From: Drosophila miranda
Lineage: Eukaryota; Arthropoda; Insecta; Diptera; Drosophilidae
Assembly (NCBI RefSeq): GCF_003369915.1
Contig: NW_022881614.1
Span: 10,995,001-11,059,000 of the forward strand
DNA length: 64,000 nt
Reading direction: 5' to 3'
Shown here piece by piece: positions 1 to 10,300 of the stretch. A model generated the notes under the pieces. It worked only from the letters and a program-made list of their open reading frames with translations, was not told the DNA's origin and did no database searches. A program made the translations under genes and the position numbers. How positions within the stretch are numbered: the first letter of the stretch is position 1; each line of letters begins with the position of its first letter.

Positions 1-1
1 G

Positions 2-2047
2 ATTGATACTGGAGCAGATTTGTGTTTAATTCGCAGGAGGGTATTTTTGAAATTTGGAAATCTTGAACTGATCGGCCAGGAGAAATGTTTAACAGGTATT
101 GGAGATAGTCAAGTTGTAACTTTTGGTAGCTTTTCGATACCAGTGAAAATCGATCACATTGAAATGGAGGTAGAATTTCATGTCATTCCAGACGAGGATA
201 TTGGTTTTGAAGCCATTTTAGGAAGGACTATTCTGGATCATGTGGACATGCAAGTTTCTAAGACAGGAACAAGATTTGTTCGTAGAGTTTGTGGCGAGGA
301 TAAAGATAAGAAACTTGATCAGGTAGCATCGTCCTCATGCGTGGAATTGTTTAATGAATATAAAGGCATTTGCATGTCAAGTATTGACGAAGTTGAGAAG
401 GAGTTTTCAATTGATGTTGGTCATCTCAGTGAAGCACATGCTAGAGAGGTTAGGGGTATGGTAAGAAAGTACCAACCTCAGAGAAATGTAGAAGCGACGA
501 TAAAAATGAAAATTGTATTAGTGGATGAGATACCAGCTTTCCAGCATCCGAGACGATTACCGTTGTGTGAACAGGAAATCGTGGACAAGCAAGTGGAAGA
601 GTGGCTGGCTCAGAAGATTATAAAGTCAAGTACATCGGAGTATGCATCACCAGTAGTGTTGGTACCCAAAAAGAACGGTAGCAAGAGACTATGCTGTGAT
701 TACCGAAAGCTGAATGAGAAAATAGTTCGCGATAACTTTCCAATGTCACATATGGATACAGTGTTGGAGAAACTGAAGGGTGCAAAGTATTTCACCACGT
801 TGGATTTAACGAATGGTTTTTTCCATGTGCCTGTAGAAGTCGAGTCTCAAAAATATACGTCTTTTGTGACTCAGAATGGTCAGTTCGAATTTTTATATGT
901 ACCATTTGGAATTTCAAATTCTCCAGCGGTGTTTACCAGATTTATAATGGCTGTGTTGAGAGATTTGGTAAAGAATAATGAAGCAGCAGTCTATATGGAT
1001 GACGTTATTATTTGTAGTCAAGATATAGAAGAGGGTTTGTTAAAGTTGAGAAAAGTACTGAAGATAGCGGAAATGAATGGGCTACGTATAAATTGGAGAA
1101 AGTGTCAGCTGTTACGACAAAAGGTTAATTTTCTGGGGTATATAATAGAAAAGAATACGATAAGACCAAGTGATGAGAAGACGAGGGCAGTCGAAAAGTT
1201 CCCAGTGCCAGTTGATAAAAAAGCAGTGCAGCGTTTCATAGGATTGACTTCTTATTTCCGAAAGTTTATTGAGGGTTATGCTGTTATTGCAAAACCATTG
1301 ACAGATCTGCTGCGGAAGGATGTTAAATTTGAATTTAAGGAGATACATCAGGTTGCGTTTGAACAACTAAAGGTAGCTTTGATTAGTAGACCTGTTTTAG
1401 AAATGTACAACCCGAAGTTGGAGACAGAAATCTATACTGATGCATCAAAATGGGGGTATGGAGCCGTGTTACTGCAAAAGAGTTTGGAAGACAGCCAATT
1501 CCATCCAGTTCAATATATGAGCCGTAGGACTAATCCATGTGAAGAGAAATATCCTGCTTATGACCTTGAGGTTCTGGCAATTATCGAAGCTTTAGCGAAA
1601 TGGCGTGTATACGTTTTGGGTATAAAGTTCAAAATTGTCACAGATTGTAATGCATTTACAATGACGATCAAAAAGAAAGACGTTCCTTTGAGAGTAGCAC
1701 GTTGGGCCATGTACCTACAAGATTTTAATTATGTTATAGAACATCGCTTAGGAACGAAGATGAGGCACGTTGACGCTTTGAGTCGTGTAACTTGTTTTAT
1801 GGTGACCGAAAGTATAGCTCATCGTTTGAAAGAAGCTCAGCTAACCGACGATTGGGTTAAGGCTGTTAAAAGTATTGTGGAGGACAAGGAATATGAGGAT
1901 TATTATATTCAGAATCAGATTTTGTTTAAGGATCCGGATAAGGAGCTCATCGTAGTACCAGTTCAGTTGGAAAATGAGATTATATCAATAGCACATAAGC
2001 AAGGACATTTTTCAGTTAAAAAGACACAAAATATCATTCCGAAGTAA
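2..2047 (+). pseudogene. Pol polyprotein, PR-RT-RNase H part (partial, stop-terminated)
   Basis: The frame is open from the first bases of the window, so the first ATG at 20 is internal and not a real start. The aspartic protease motif DTGA is encoded at 5-16. Reverse transcriptase follows, with the catalytic YMDD at 992-1003. RNase H begins near 1430 with the TDAS motif. The H-H half of the integrase zinc finger is near 1993. Translation stops at TAA 2045-2047, but the integrase continues in the same frame, so this is a single nonsense change within one polyprotein. Enzymes of this family make and integrate cDNA of the element. The copy is likely inactive. Confidence 0.88.
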
Positions 2048-3082
2048 AAAGACAAAGTATGGCGCGTAATAAATAGTTGTGTCGAGTGTATCATTGTCAA
2101 TGAAAAGACAGGAAAACGTGTGGGTTATTTGCAACCAATAGACAAGGGTGATAGGCCGTTACAAACGTATCACATTGATCACGTTGGACCAATGGAAATG
2201 ACTAAAAAACAGTACAATTATATACTGGTTGTCGTTGATGGATTTTCTAAGTTTGTTTGGTTATATTCTACACGTAGTACAGGTGTTGAAGAGGTCGTTA
2301 AGTGTTTGGAAATTCAGGGGACTAGTTTTGGTAATCCGAACAGAATAGTGACGGATAGGGGTGCAGCGTTTATGTCCAATTTGTTTCGTGAATATTGTGA
2401 GAGAGAGAAAATACAGCATTTAATGATTGCCACAGGCGTTCCACGTGGGAATGGTCAAGTCGAAAGGATGCACAAGATAGTGGTGCCTATGTTGTCGAAA
2501 TTGTGTCAGGGTAATTCCGGTAGTTGGTATAAGCATCTAGGAAAAGTACAGCAAATGATCAACAGTGTTGAGCCGCGAAGTACCAAGGTAACACCTTTCA
2601 AGATATTGACTGGGCTAGACATGCGTATAGGAATGTATCCAAAAATAAAAGAAATATTGGAAGAATCACTTATCGAAGAGTTGAACAAGGACCGCGAAAA
2701 AATTAGAAAGGAAGTAGTTGAAAACATTGCACGGTTACAGCAGGAAAACAAGAAGAGTTTTGACTTAAAAAGGAAACTAGATAGACAGTATGAGGTTAAT
2801 GAGCTAGTAGCTATCAAGCGTACTCAGTATGGTACTGGATTAAAGCTAAAAGGAAAGTATCTAGGGCCGTATAAGGTGGTTAGGGTAAAGAATCATGGAA
2901 GGTACGAAGTCGAGAAGATTGGGGATACTGAGGGTCCCTATAAGACCTCTACAGTTTCAGAATATATGAAACCTTGGCTAGACCCATCCGAGGCGAATGG
3001 TCCGTCAGGACAGCCGGTTGTAGGAAACGAAGGAAAGAGAGAGACACGAAGCGGTCGTGTTTTCGTCGTGTCGTCGGGATAG
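2048..3082 (+). pseudogene. Pol polyprotein, integrase part downstream of the nonsense codon
   Basis: This is the same frame as the preceding PR-RT-RH segment. It starts with the C-x2-C half of the HHCC zinc finger (CVEC near 2079). The catalytic triad follows: Asp in HIDHVG near 2178, Asp in VTDRG near 2353, and Glu in GQVERMH near 2460. The C-terminal GPY module (LGPYKVV) lies near 2863 and is typical of Ty3/gypsy integrases. The first ATG is at 2120, but this is not a real start because the zinc finger lies upstream. All catalytic residues are preserved, so the nonsense codon is probably recent. Confidence 0.87.
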
Positions 3083-3278
3083 AGCAGTAATCGGCTCTGA
3101 GAGAGCCGATAGCAAGAGAGAGAGATCAGTCAGTTGTCAGTTCAGCCACGCATCAGACGTACACGCATATAATTAGTCACAAACATACTTGTAAAACTTG
3201 GAGCTGTTATAATTTTAAGTCCAACATACTTATCAAATAAATGTTACTCGTTGCCATCAAGCAACTTAAACTACTACA
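3083..3278 (+). repeat. Probable 3' LTR of the Ty3/gypsy element
   Basis: This short AT-rich stretch after the integrase stop holds AATAAA near 3237 and ends in ...TACTACA, followed directly by DNA shared with the right duplication arm. The LTR start cannot be fixed because the 5' LTR is outside the window. A GAGAG-rich tract near 3114-3124 could be part of the LTR. By comparison with the right arm, the 4-bp target could be TGTA. Confidence 0.55.
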
Positions 3279-3330
3279 TGTATATCGATAGATGGTGAAT
3301 TTCCAGCCACGAATGAACGGGCATATTTTC

Positions 3331-3555
3331 GGCTACCACGAGGTGCCGCCATAATTTGAGCTTCACTTTTACTGTCGAGAGGTTAAAGCAGGAGGACATA
3401 CTGCGGTAAGATTATTTGGCAACATTGTGCTAGGTTATGACCGATGTATTTATAGAATAAAACAGAACCAGTGCCAGTACCGGCAATCAGCCAGCATAAC
3501 TGCTAGCGCGGATTTAATTGGTGCTATTAAAGGCAACTCCGCGGGACCATCGACA
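3331..3555 (+). repeat. 5' LTR of BEL-A, left arm
   Basis: It matches 9373-9597 from GGCTACCACGAGG through CCATCGACA. Differences seen include TTTGAGC versus TTTAAGC, GAGGTT versus GAGTTT and CGGGACC versus CGAGACC. The sequence TATTTATAGAATAAAA near 3448 could supply both a TATA-like element and a polyadenylation signal. The LTR does not begin with a clear TG. Confidence 0.8.
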
Positions 3556-4127
3556 TGATCTTTTATTCGCAGTCCTAGGCAAGGAACTGCAAGGGCAATT
3601 TGTGCTGGAGTACAGGCAGTCAGCCACCTCCAGTCAGAGAATTGCCAGGGACGCAGGCAGCGTCGATTTGAGCTGGGCTGCAGGCAGCGGACAGGAACGC
3701 GGACAGCGTGTATATTTGGACTGGGCCGCAGGCAGCGACCAAAAGCAGACGCAGGCAGCGTCGACTAGCTGGAACTTCTAGGGAATAGAAGGATGCAACA
3801 TTCCCCTAGAAGAAGTAACCGAATAATGGAGGGGCAAGCCACCCCCACAACAACGAGTGCGCCTTCGCAATCTGGAAGTAGTAGTGCAGAAAACAGGCCG
3901 CCGAAGTCGAAAGTAATAGTTACGTCGGCGCCGCTGATTCCTAGCCAAGCCACCACAGCCTCCTTGGTAGCTTCCCAGGAAGGAACTGGAAAGGGCAAGA
4001 GCCCAGAACTATGTGAGTACGCCCATCGATACCGTAATACCTAACGGGGTCGGGGCGAGCAGTGCGGCGTCACAGCTGACGCCATCTTGGAGTGGTCCGT
4101 TATTGTCTGTAAGCTAACGGGGTCGGA
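3556..4127 (+). other. BEL-A leader and broken start of gag
   Basis: The stretch after the 5' LTR has a tandem GCAGGCAGCG-type motif repeated four or five times between about 3652 and 3752. A short frame of 83 codons (3793-4044) encodes a Ser/Thr/Pro-rich N-terminal Gag-like segment and then stops. The corresponding right-arm leader (56935-57080) is different in its first half and encodes a leucine-rich, coiled-coil-like stretch. The two copies therefore differ by a replacement or a pair of indels here. The segment is not functional as it stands. Confidence 0.5.
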
Positions 4128-5744
4128 GTGAGCAGTACAGCATGCTCGCAGCCGCCATCTTATAGCGGACCACCGCTGCTTGCGAGTAGCAGCTATTTTA
4201 CGCCATTTTGCGCAACCAGCACAGCGCAGACAGCGCATGGAGTGATGGCGCCGGCTGTAGGCATTTACAACGACACGACGCCGACGCCGCTAGCTGGATC
4301 CTACGCCTGGACGACACCAAATGGAAGCAGTGGAAACTATATGCCCCGCAAGCTTCCCGATCTGCCAGTATTTGGAGGTCAGCCTGAGGATTAGCCGATC
4401 TTCCTTTGTGCATATACTGAGACAACGCAAGCGTACAACTGTACAGACCTGGAGAACAACCAACGCTTGTTGAAGGCACTGAAGGATGAAGCCCGCGAGA
4501 CCGTCAAGTCTCTCCTAATTCATCCAAGCAACGTAAGCACTGTTGTGGAGCAGCTGCGTTTCATATATGGCCGACCGGAGCAGCTTATACGCAGCCAGCT
4601 GAGTGGAATACGAGAGGTGCCCAATATTTCGGAGCACAATCTGGCGAAGATTATTCCCTTTGCAACCCGAGTGAGTAATCTCATTTTAGTGAATTTTAGT
4701 GCGTGGTTGACGGAGTATGCTAACGTGGGGTGTACTATCGTGGACATTGAAGGGAAGGAACCAAAGCGTCGATTGCTACATGCTAGCATCGACCAAGACC
4801 GAGGCGAGCAGCAAGACAGCCGTCTCAGAGGTTGTCCAATCTGTGGAGGGCAACATGCAGTTAAAGGCTGCGGAGACTTCAATGGAGCTTCTCCACCAGA
4901 CAGGTGGAGGTACGTGAGGAGGCATCGACTATGCTTTTCATCCCTACAAAGTGGTCACATGACTAGATCCTGCAATTCGCATGGTGAGTGTCAAGTGAAT
5001 GGATGCAGAAAGAGGCATCACCGTCTGCTACATTGTGTGGAAAACGAACGTAGAAGGTCGCCGCAACGAGGCGGTGAGGAAAGCTACAGCCAGCGAAACC
5101 AGCAGACAGCAGTTTCTAGACGTAGCCTGGACAGAAGGGCTCCGCAGGCGGATGCCCCCGCACAGAGGATATTAAATTGTGTCGACGCAGAAAGAGGCCG
5201 CCTACTGTTTCGTATACTGCCTGTAAGGCTGTACGGAGCAAACCGACGGGTGGATACATACGCACTCTTGGATGAAGGATCATCTGTTACGATGATCGAC
5301 GACGTGCAAGGTGAGCATCGACATCTGAATATTCAGTGGTTTGAAGGTAGATCCTCCAGGGAGCTTACCAGCTTGGTAAGCCTGCAAATCAGTGGAGCAG
5401 GCAAGCCAATCCGCCATGCGTTGCGAAACGTGTATTCCGTTTCGAACCTGAGCCTGCCGATGCAGACTTTACGCCGACGAGATGTTCAAGGCGTGGATAA
5501 GGATGCCAGCCTACCAATGAGGCCCTACAGCAGCGCAGTGCTGAAGATACTCATTGGACTGGATCACGGACACCTAGGATTTCCACTTAGATCGAGACGG
5601 TTTGCCAGACAGAGACCGTATGCGGCTGCAACCGAGCTGGGCTGGGTTGTCTTTGGGCCGGTAAGTGGGAAATCAAACATGCCTTCACCACGGTCTTGCC
5701 TCCTAGCTGTGTCACTGGAGGACACTATTCAGAGGATGGTGTAA
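4128..5744 (+). pseudogene. BEL-A Gag-protease, interrupted by a nonsense codon (left arm)
   Basis: One frame runs from 4128 to 5744, broken only by TAG at 4392-4394 where the right-arm copy has a Trp codon. Family role: Gag packages element RNA and the protease processes the polyprotein. Zinc-knuckle-like clusters are visible near 4834-4870 (CPICGGQHAVKGC), near 4930-4975, and in a Cys/His-rich stretch near 4984-5040. The aspartic protease active site near 5263 reads LLDEGSS, the LDEG variant I associate with BEL/Pao elements rather than the usual DTG/DSG. A short deletion near 5301 (about eight residues) distinguishes it from the right copy. Confidence 0.8.
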
Positions 5745-5778
5745 GACTATTTCGATGTCGAGAACTTCGGCGTGAAGC

Positions 5779-6681
5779 TATAATGTTACGGCTACGGGCT
5801 GGTTAAATCTTGTTGGCAATGCAGCCTCAGCAGGAAAGGGAATCGGGGTTAGTGCACTATACTGTGATCGATGATCACATGTTGTCCACGACACAGGTCA
5901 CCCTAGATTCCGATTCCTGATCTTGTATTCACATCTTCTGCACAATTTTAGCTGACATAAATTTCCACTTTAATTCCTAGGCGTTGTCGATTCCGCATCA
6001 AGGATGTTGAGTTGCATCTCGCAAGATACGCTTAGAGGGCATTCAAAGTCGATACAGATCGTCCGTACAACGGAAACGCTGGTAATTCGAAGCGGCCAAA
6101 AATAAGACACTGGAGGTTGCGTGGGGGGGGTTAGGCGTGAGAGCGCCAAAGCACGGCAGACCTCCAGTGACCAAGAGATTCTGTAATAGATTCGGAATTC
6201 AGTGAATGTACCAAACCTGCTTTCCTCTATAATCACCTTCTATTTCTCTACGTAGCACTTTGCACTTTCACCACACAATATAGCTTGATCTTGCTTTTTT
6301 AGTCGATTCTCCGCCGACTTTCAGTTATGTAATTTGGTATGTATTATGTAATACAGGGACACGTGAACTTCCACTAGAGTTCGGCACTATTGGCACAGGC
6401 ACAACCGAAGTGTTTTGGGAGAAAAATGGAATTGATCCGCGTGTTCACAGTCGCTGTCGGCTTAAGCGGCATAGACGAGCTTTAACGGGACCCTTCCATG
6501 GAATTCGGTCTCGAGAGACGAAAAAGAACATTCGAGCAATTAAAGCTCCATATTCGAAGTAGCTGTTTTTAAAGCCTTGGTGTTCGAACTAATCAAGTTG
6601 GCGCGTGATTTGAATCTGCTTTATATCTGGGAAATTATTAGGGAATTTAATCTGGGTTTGCTTCACTGGCCACTACAAAGC
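5779..6681 (+). mobile_element. 0.9-kb insertion of unknown type inside BEL-A
   Basis: The right-arm BEL-A runs straight from GTGAAG into CCCGCGCC. The left arm has about 903 extra bases at that point, flanked by a weak 4-bp direct repeat AAGC. No terminal inverted repeats, LTR or poly(A) tail are visible. It contains an exon-like open stretch (about 6357-6562) preceded by an acceptor-like TTATGTAATACAG. I do not recognise the sequence. It could be a transduced genomic fragment or a non-autonomous element. Confidence 0.6.
6357..6562 (+). pseudogene. Exon-like coding fragment, unrecognised
   Basis: After an AG acceptor-like site, an open frame of about 68 codons runs to TAG at 6560-6562. Its composition looks protein-like: a Gly/Thr-rich start with GTIGTGTTEVFW, then a basic stretch with RCRLKRHRRALTGPFHG, ending in KAPYSK. 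It has no ATG of its own and lies in the 0.9-kb insert, so it cannot be a complete gene. The basic C-terminus is compatible with a ribosomal or nucleic-acid-binding protein, but this is only an impression. Confidence 0.3.
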
Positions 6682-6743
6682 CCGCGCCACCAGTTGCAGG
6701 CAGCGACGACGAGCGGGCGCAGAAGATACTCGAAGATACTACG

Positions 6744-7820
6744 GTGAGATTGGGCCAACGTTACCAGACAGGACTACTATGGAAGGATGACCACATTGTG
6801 CTGCCACGGAGCTATGATATGGCGTACAAGCGGTTGGTCAACGTCGAGAAGAAGATGAAGCGCAAGGGGTCGTTCGCGCAGGAATACCCCAGGATCATCA
6901 AGGATTACGTGTCTAAAGAATACGCTCGACGTCTGGAGCCTAACGAGGTTCCAGTGGAAAGCGACAGGCTATGGTACTTGCCACACTTTGGAGTCGAAAA
7001 CCCGAACAAGCCGGGTAAGATTCGGCTGGTTTTTGACGCTGCAGCCAGAGTTGGAGGAACATCGCTCAATTCGGCGCTGGCTAAAGGGCCTCAATATTAT
7101 AAACCCTTGCCAGCTGTGCTCTTTCATTTTAGAGAAGGTTCTGTTTTAGTCTGTGGTGACATCAGGGAGATGTTCCATCAGGTCCTGATCCAACCCGAAG
7201 ACAGATGTTCCCAACAGTTTCTGTGGAGAGATGGCGATGACAGAAGAGATCCTGACATCTACGAGATGATCGTAATGACCTTTGGAGCAGCCTGCTCGCC
7301 AAGCGCTGCGCATTACGTGAAGACTGTGAATGCTGAACAGTTTCGACATTCGGATCCAAGAGCAGTCAAGGCCATCATCGACTGTCATTATGTGGATGAC
7401 TATGTGGACAGCTTTGCTACCGAGAGCGAAGCCATCAGCGTATCTACCCGAGTGAAGGAGATACATGCGAACGCTGGATTTGAGCCAGTTTTCATCCAGC
7501 TCACCAATTGTGGAGACGGCATTGGGCCCACCAGGACGAAGCGCGAGCGTTGGATGGAATGTGTTGGCAGGCAGCCACGGACGACTTCAGGTGCACTGTG
7601 AAGTATCATCGAGTTCCAAGCAGCGTAGTGAACGGCGATCGAGTCCCTACCAAGAGGGAGTATTTGAGCTTGGTCATGTCCACGTTCGATCCCCTGGGAT
7701 TCCTGTGTTGCCTTATGATAACTGCGAAGTTGCTGCTACGAGAGATTTGGAGGCAGAAGATCCAGTGGGATGAACCACTTCCGGACGAGATATACAAGGC
7801 CTTTGTGAACTGGCGCTAGG
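6744..7820 (+). pseudogene. BEL-A reverse transcriptase region (left arm, frameshifted)
   Basis: BEL/Pao RT signatures are clear. These are a VFDAAAR motif near 7034, a catalytic YVDDYVDS near 7387, and downstream text typical of the connection to RNase H (STFDPLGFL near 7680). The first frame ends at 7601 and a second, shifted frame carries the continuation (7508-7819), so at least one indel near 7500 breaks the polyprotein. The start of pol is not defined, because the frame is continuous with protease in the right copy's ancestor and is interrupted here by the 0.9-kb insert. Confidence 0.8.
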
Positions 7821-9396
7821 AAATGGACGCCGTGAGACAGTTCCGATGTCCTCGCCATTACTTCGGGCGTGGACTCGTGAGGGCTATAGAAATGCACGTC
7901 TTCGTGGATGCAAGTCAGTCTGCATTCGCGGCAGTGGCCTACTGGAGGGTCACCTATGAGGATGACGACGTGAGCTGGTGAGCTTCGTATGTGCCAAAAC
8001 GAAGTGCGCGCCGATGAGAACAATGTCAATCCCACGGTTGGAGCTGCAGGCAGCAGTTCTAGGAACCAGGCTGATGGACACTGTTAAGAGGGAGCACAGT
8101 GTGGCCATCAGTGATATCGTTTTATGGACGGACTCCAAGACGGTGCTAAGATGGATCGGCAGCACCCACCGACGATATAAGCAGTTCGTGGGCAATCGGG
8201 TGGCGGAAATCTTGGAGTCGACGAAGGTAGCCCAATGGAGATGGGTACCAACAGCCGACAACGCGGCGGATGATGCGACGCGTTCGCAATGCCACGTGGA
8301 CCTCAGTCAGAAGTCACGTTGGCTAGGCGGACCAGCATTTTTGAGGCAGCCGGCAGGCAGCTGGCCGCAGCCTGAAGCCGGATTTAAACGAGTTCCGGAT
8401 GATAACGACGAAGAGGAGATGCCAAGTGAGTTTTCGTTGGTGGCAGCGAACGACTTTTGTATTTCTCTTCAGAGATTCTCAAGCTACAGTCGGCTACTCA
8501 GGACTACAGCCTGGGTGAGGCCGCGGAGAACCTGTTGGTCAGACAGGCACAGTGGAAGCGACATTCGAGGACTGGCGCCATACATAGATGGCCCTGGAGT
8601 TCTGCGAGCATACGGCAGAGTGGATGCCGCATTGTGTTTGCCATACAGTGCGAGGAGGCCAATAATCCTGTCACACAAGCACAGTCTTACGGAGATGATT
8701 GTGCATCATTTCCACGCCAAGATGAAGCATCAAAACGTGGATGCTACGATTGCGGAGATCCGAACAAGGTTCTGGATTACGAAGCTGAGACGTGTACTAC
8801 GGAAGACGATCTCAGCATGCAACGTGTGCAAGTTGCATCGGGCGCGGGCTGCGCCGCCAATAATGGGACCCCTGCCGAAGGATCGCCTGGAGGCCAATGG
8901 CTGGCCATTTAAGAATACCGGACTGGATTACTTTGGACCACTATTGGTAAAGGTATCGCGGCACACGGAGAAGCGCTGGGTCGCCCTTTTCACGTGCCTG
9001 ACGACCAGGGCGATACATCTGGAGTTGGCACATGACCTGTCAACTGATTCCTGTATAATTGCGATACGGAACTTCGTCTGCCGTCGAGGCCCAGTACATA
9101 GACTGCGCAGTGACAACGGCAAGAACTTCATAGGAGCTGACAGGGAAGCCAGACGATTTGGCGACGTGTTCGAGTCAGAAAGGATTCAGCGTGAGCTATC
9201 TGGTCGAGGCATCGAGTGGGTTTTCAATTGCCCAGTGAATCCATCTGAAGGAGGAGGCTGGGAACGAATGGTGCAGTGCGTGAAGAAGGTTCTGCGCTAC
9301 ACATTGAAGGAGATAGCGCCGAGGGATCACGTACTGGTGAGTTTTCTGATCGAAGCAGAGAACATTGTGAATGGCTACCACGAGGTGCCGCCATAA
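7821..9396 (+). pseudogene. BEL-A RNase H and integrase region (left arm)
   Basis: RNase H-like residues begin near 7902 (HVFVDAS) and continue past an in-frame stop at about 7979 (TGA). They then run through IPRLELQAAVLG and WTDSKTVLRW near 8124. Integrase follows with an HHCC-type zinc finger (HAKMKHQNVDA near 8715, CNVCKLH near 8818). Catalytic acidic residues are near 8928 (LDYFGP), 9109 (RSDNGKNF) and 9259 (GGWERM). The frame ends at VPP immediately at the 3' LTR, so the C-terminal part of integrase is missing. Relative to the right copy about 105 bp is deleted near 8517. The right copy in turn lacks the RNase H segment present here. Confidence 0.8.
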
Positions 9397-9597
9397 TTTA
9401 AGCTTCACTTTTACTGTCGAGAGTTTAAAGCAGGAGGACATACTGCGGTAAGATTATTCGGCAACATTGTGCTAGGTTATGACCGATGTATTTATAGAAT
9501 AAAACAGAACCAGTGCCAGTACCGGCAATCAGCCAGCATAACTGCTAGCGCGGATTTAATTGGTGCTATTAAAGGCAACTCCGCGAGACCATCGACA
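9373..9597 (+). repeat. 3' LTR of BEL-A, left arm
   Basis: Direct repeat of 3331-3555. It is fused directly to a truncated pol end, the same junction as in the right arm (51982). Confidence 0.8.
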
Positions 9598-10300
9598 ATT
9601 GGATTTGCATAAAAAAAGGTTTAGCGAAAAAGGTCAAACAAAAAATACGTAAAATTCCGTTGAATAATTCTGGCTAACTTAGCTCACCCACACAGTTTTA
9701 TCCCGTTGATGAATAAATTTTCCACAAAACTAACTACATTTATGTACTTCAAATTATTGTACTTTGACTAAAACTAGGTTTAAAAAAAGTTAAAAAATGT
9801 GCTGGTAATGGAAGCATTATTGCAGTCAACCGGAGTATGGGCGCTTGTAATTTTATATAAAGATACTGTTTTTAATACGTATATCCTGATCCCGATACTC
9901 ATTGGAAAATTTCGTTGAAATATCTTTAAAACAGATACTGACTAGTTTCTGCTGACTAGAGCCTGGGATGACAAACATTTTTCCAAATCTATAATATCCA
10001 TTTCACAGGGTATGAGTCTGTTGGTTATTTTCAAAAAGGCCAGATCTAACGGTAAGTAAAGGATTCGCTGTCATTTCAATCGATATTTTTATCGATTTCC
10101 GTTAGAACTGGAGTCGTCTGTCGGAATTCAAAACGTGTCGTCGGTCCCTTATCTGACGAATTGTTATTTCTCTTTTGAACAAATAAGTTAATGCCAGGTA
10201 AGCCAATTGCTTTTATGAAAATTCCGCCAATCATTCATTCAGCTGTGGTGACGTACGTTCCCAATTAAGGCGGCATTGTCGGATGTCCGAGATTGATGTG
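9598..10300. other. Non-coding flank shared by both duplication arms
   Basis: No gene is seen. This is the uninterrupted (empty-site) version of sequence that the right arm carries in three pieces. The stretch CTAGGTTTAAAAAAAGTTAAAA near 9773-9794 is the site where the right arm holds a DINE copy. The stretch ATATCCATTTCACAGGG near 9996 is the site where the right arm holds BEL-B. The right arm also has about 17 extra bases near the position of 9850. TGTG at 10297-10300 is the target duplication of the Ulysses-like element. Confidence 0.8.

Larger units (their letters stand above)
1..3278 (+). mobile_element. Ty3/gypsy LTR retrotransposon, 3' part
   Basis: The window opens inside pol, at the retropepsin active site. 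It then runs in family order through reverse transcriptase, RNase H, integrase and a short 3' LTR-like tail. The order PR-RT-RH-IN is that of Ty3/gypsy. The YMDD catalytic box and the RNase H/tether sequence remind me of the micropia/mdg3 lineage, but this assignment is tentative. There is no env. The element ends at ...TACTACA, exactly where homology with the right arm of the large inverted duplication begins at 3279. It therefore probably inserted into an ancestral left arm whose continuation lies outside the window. 5' LTR and gag are not in view. Confidence 0.9.
3331..9597 (+). mobile_element. BEL/Pao LTR retrotransposon BEL-A, left-arm copy (defective)
   Basis: Two direct LTRs of about 225 bp bracket gag/protease and pol of BEL/Pao type. 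The pol reading frame ends abruptly at the 3' LTR just after the integrase Glu region, in both arms, so the end of pol was lost before the duplication. Copy-specific damage here includes a nonsense codon in gag, a 0.9-kb insertion between protease and RT, frameshifts in pol, and a deletion near 8517 relative to the right copy. No target-site duplication is obvious (flanks ...ATTTTC and ATTGG...). Confidence 0.85.

Noticed and set aside
1-3278. Endogenous retrovirus with env
   Set aside because: No open frame follows integrase before the LTR; only PR, RT, RH and IN are present.
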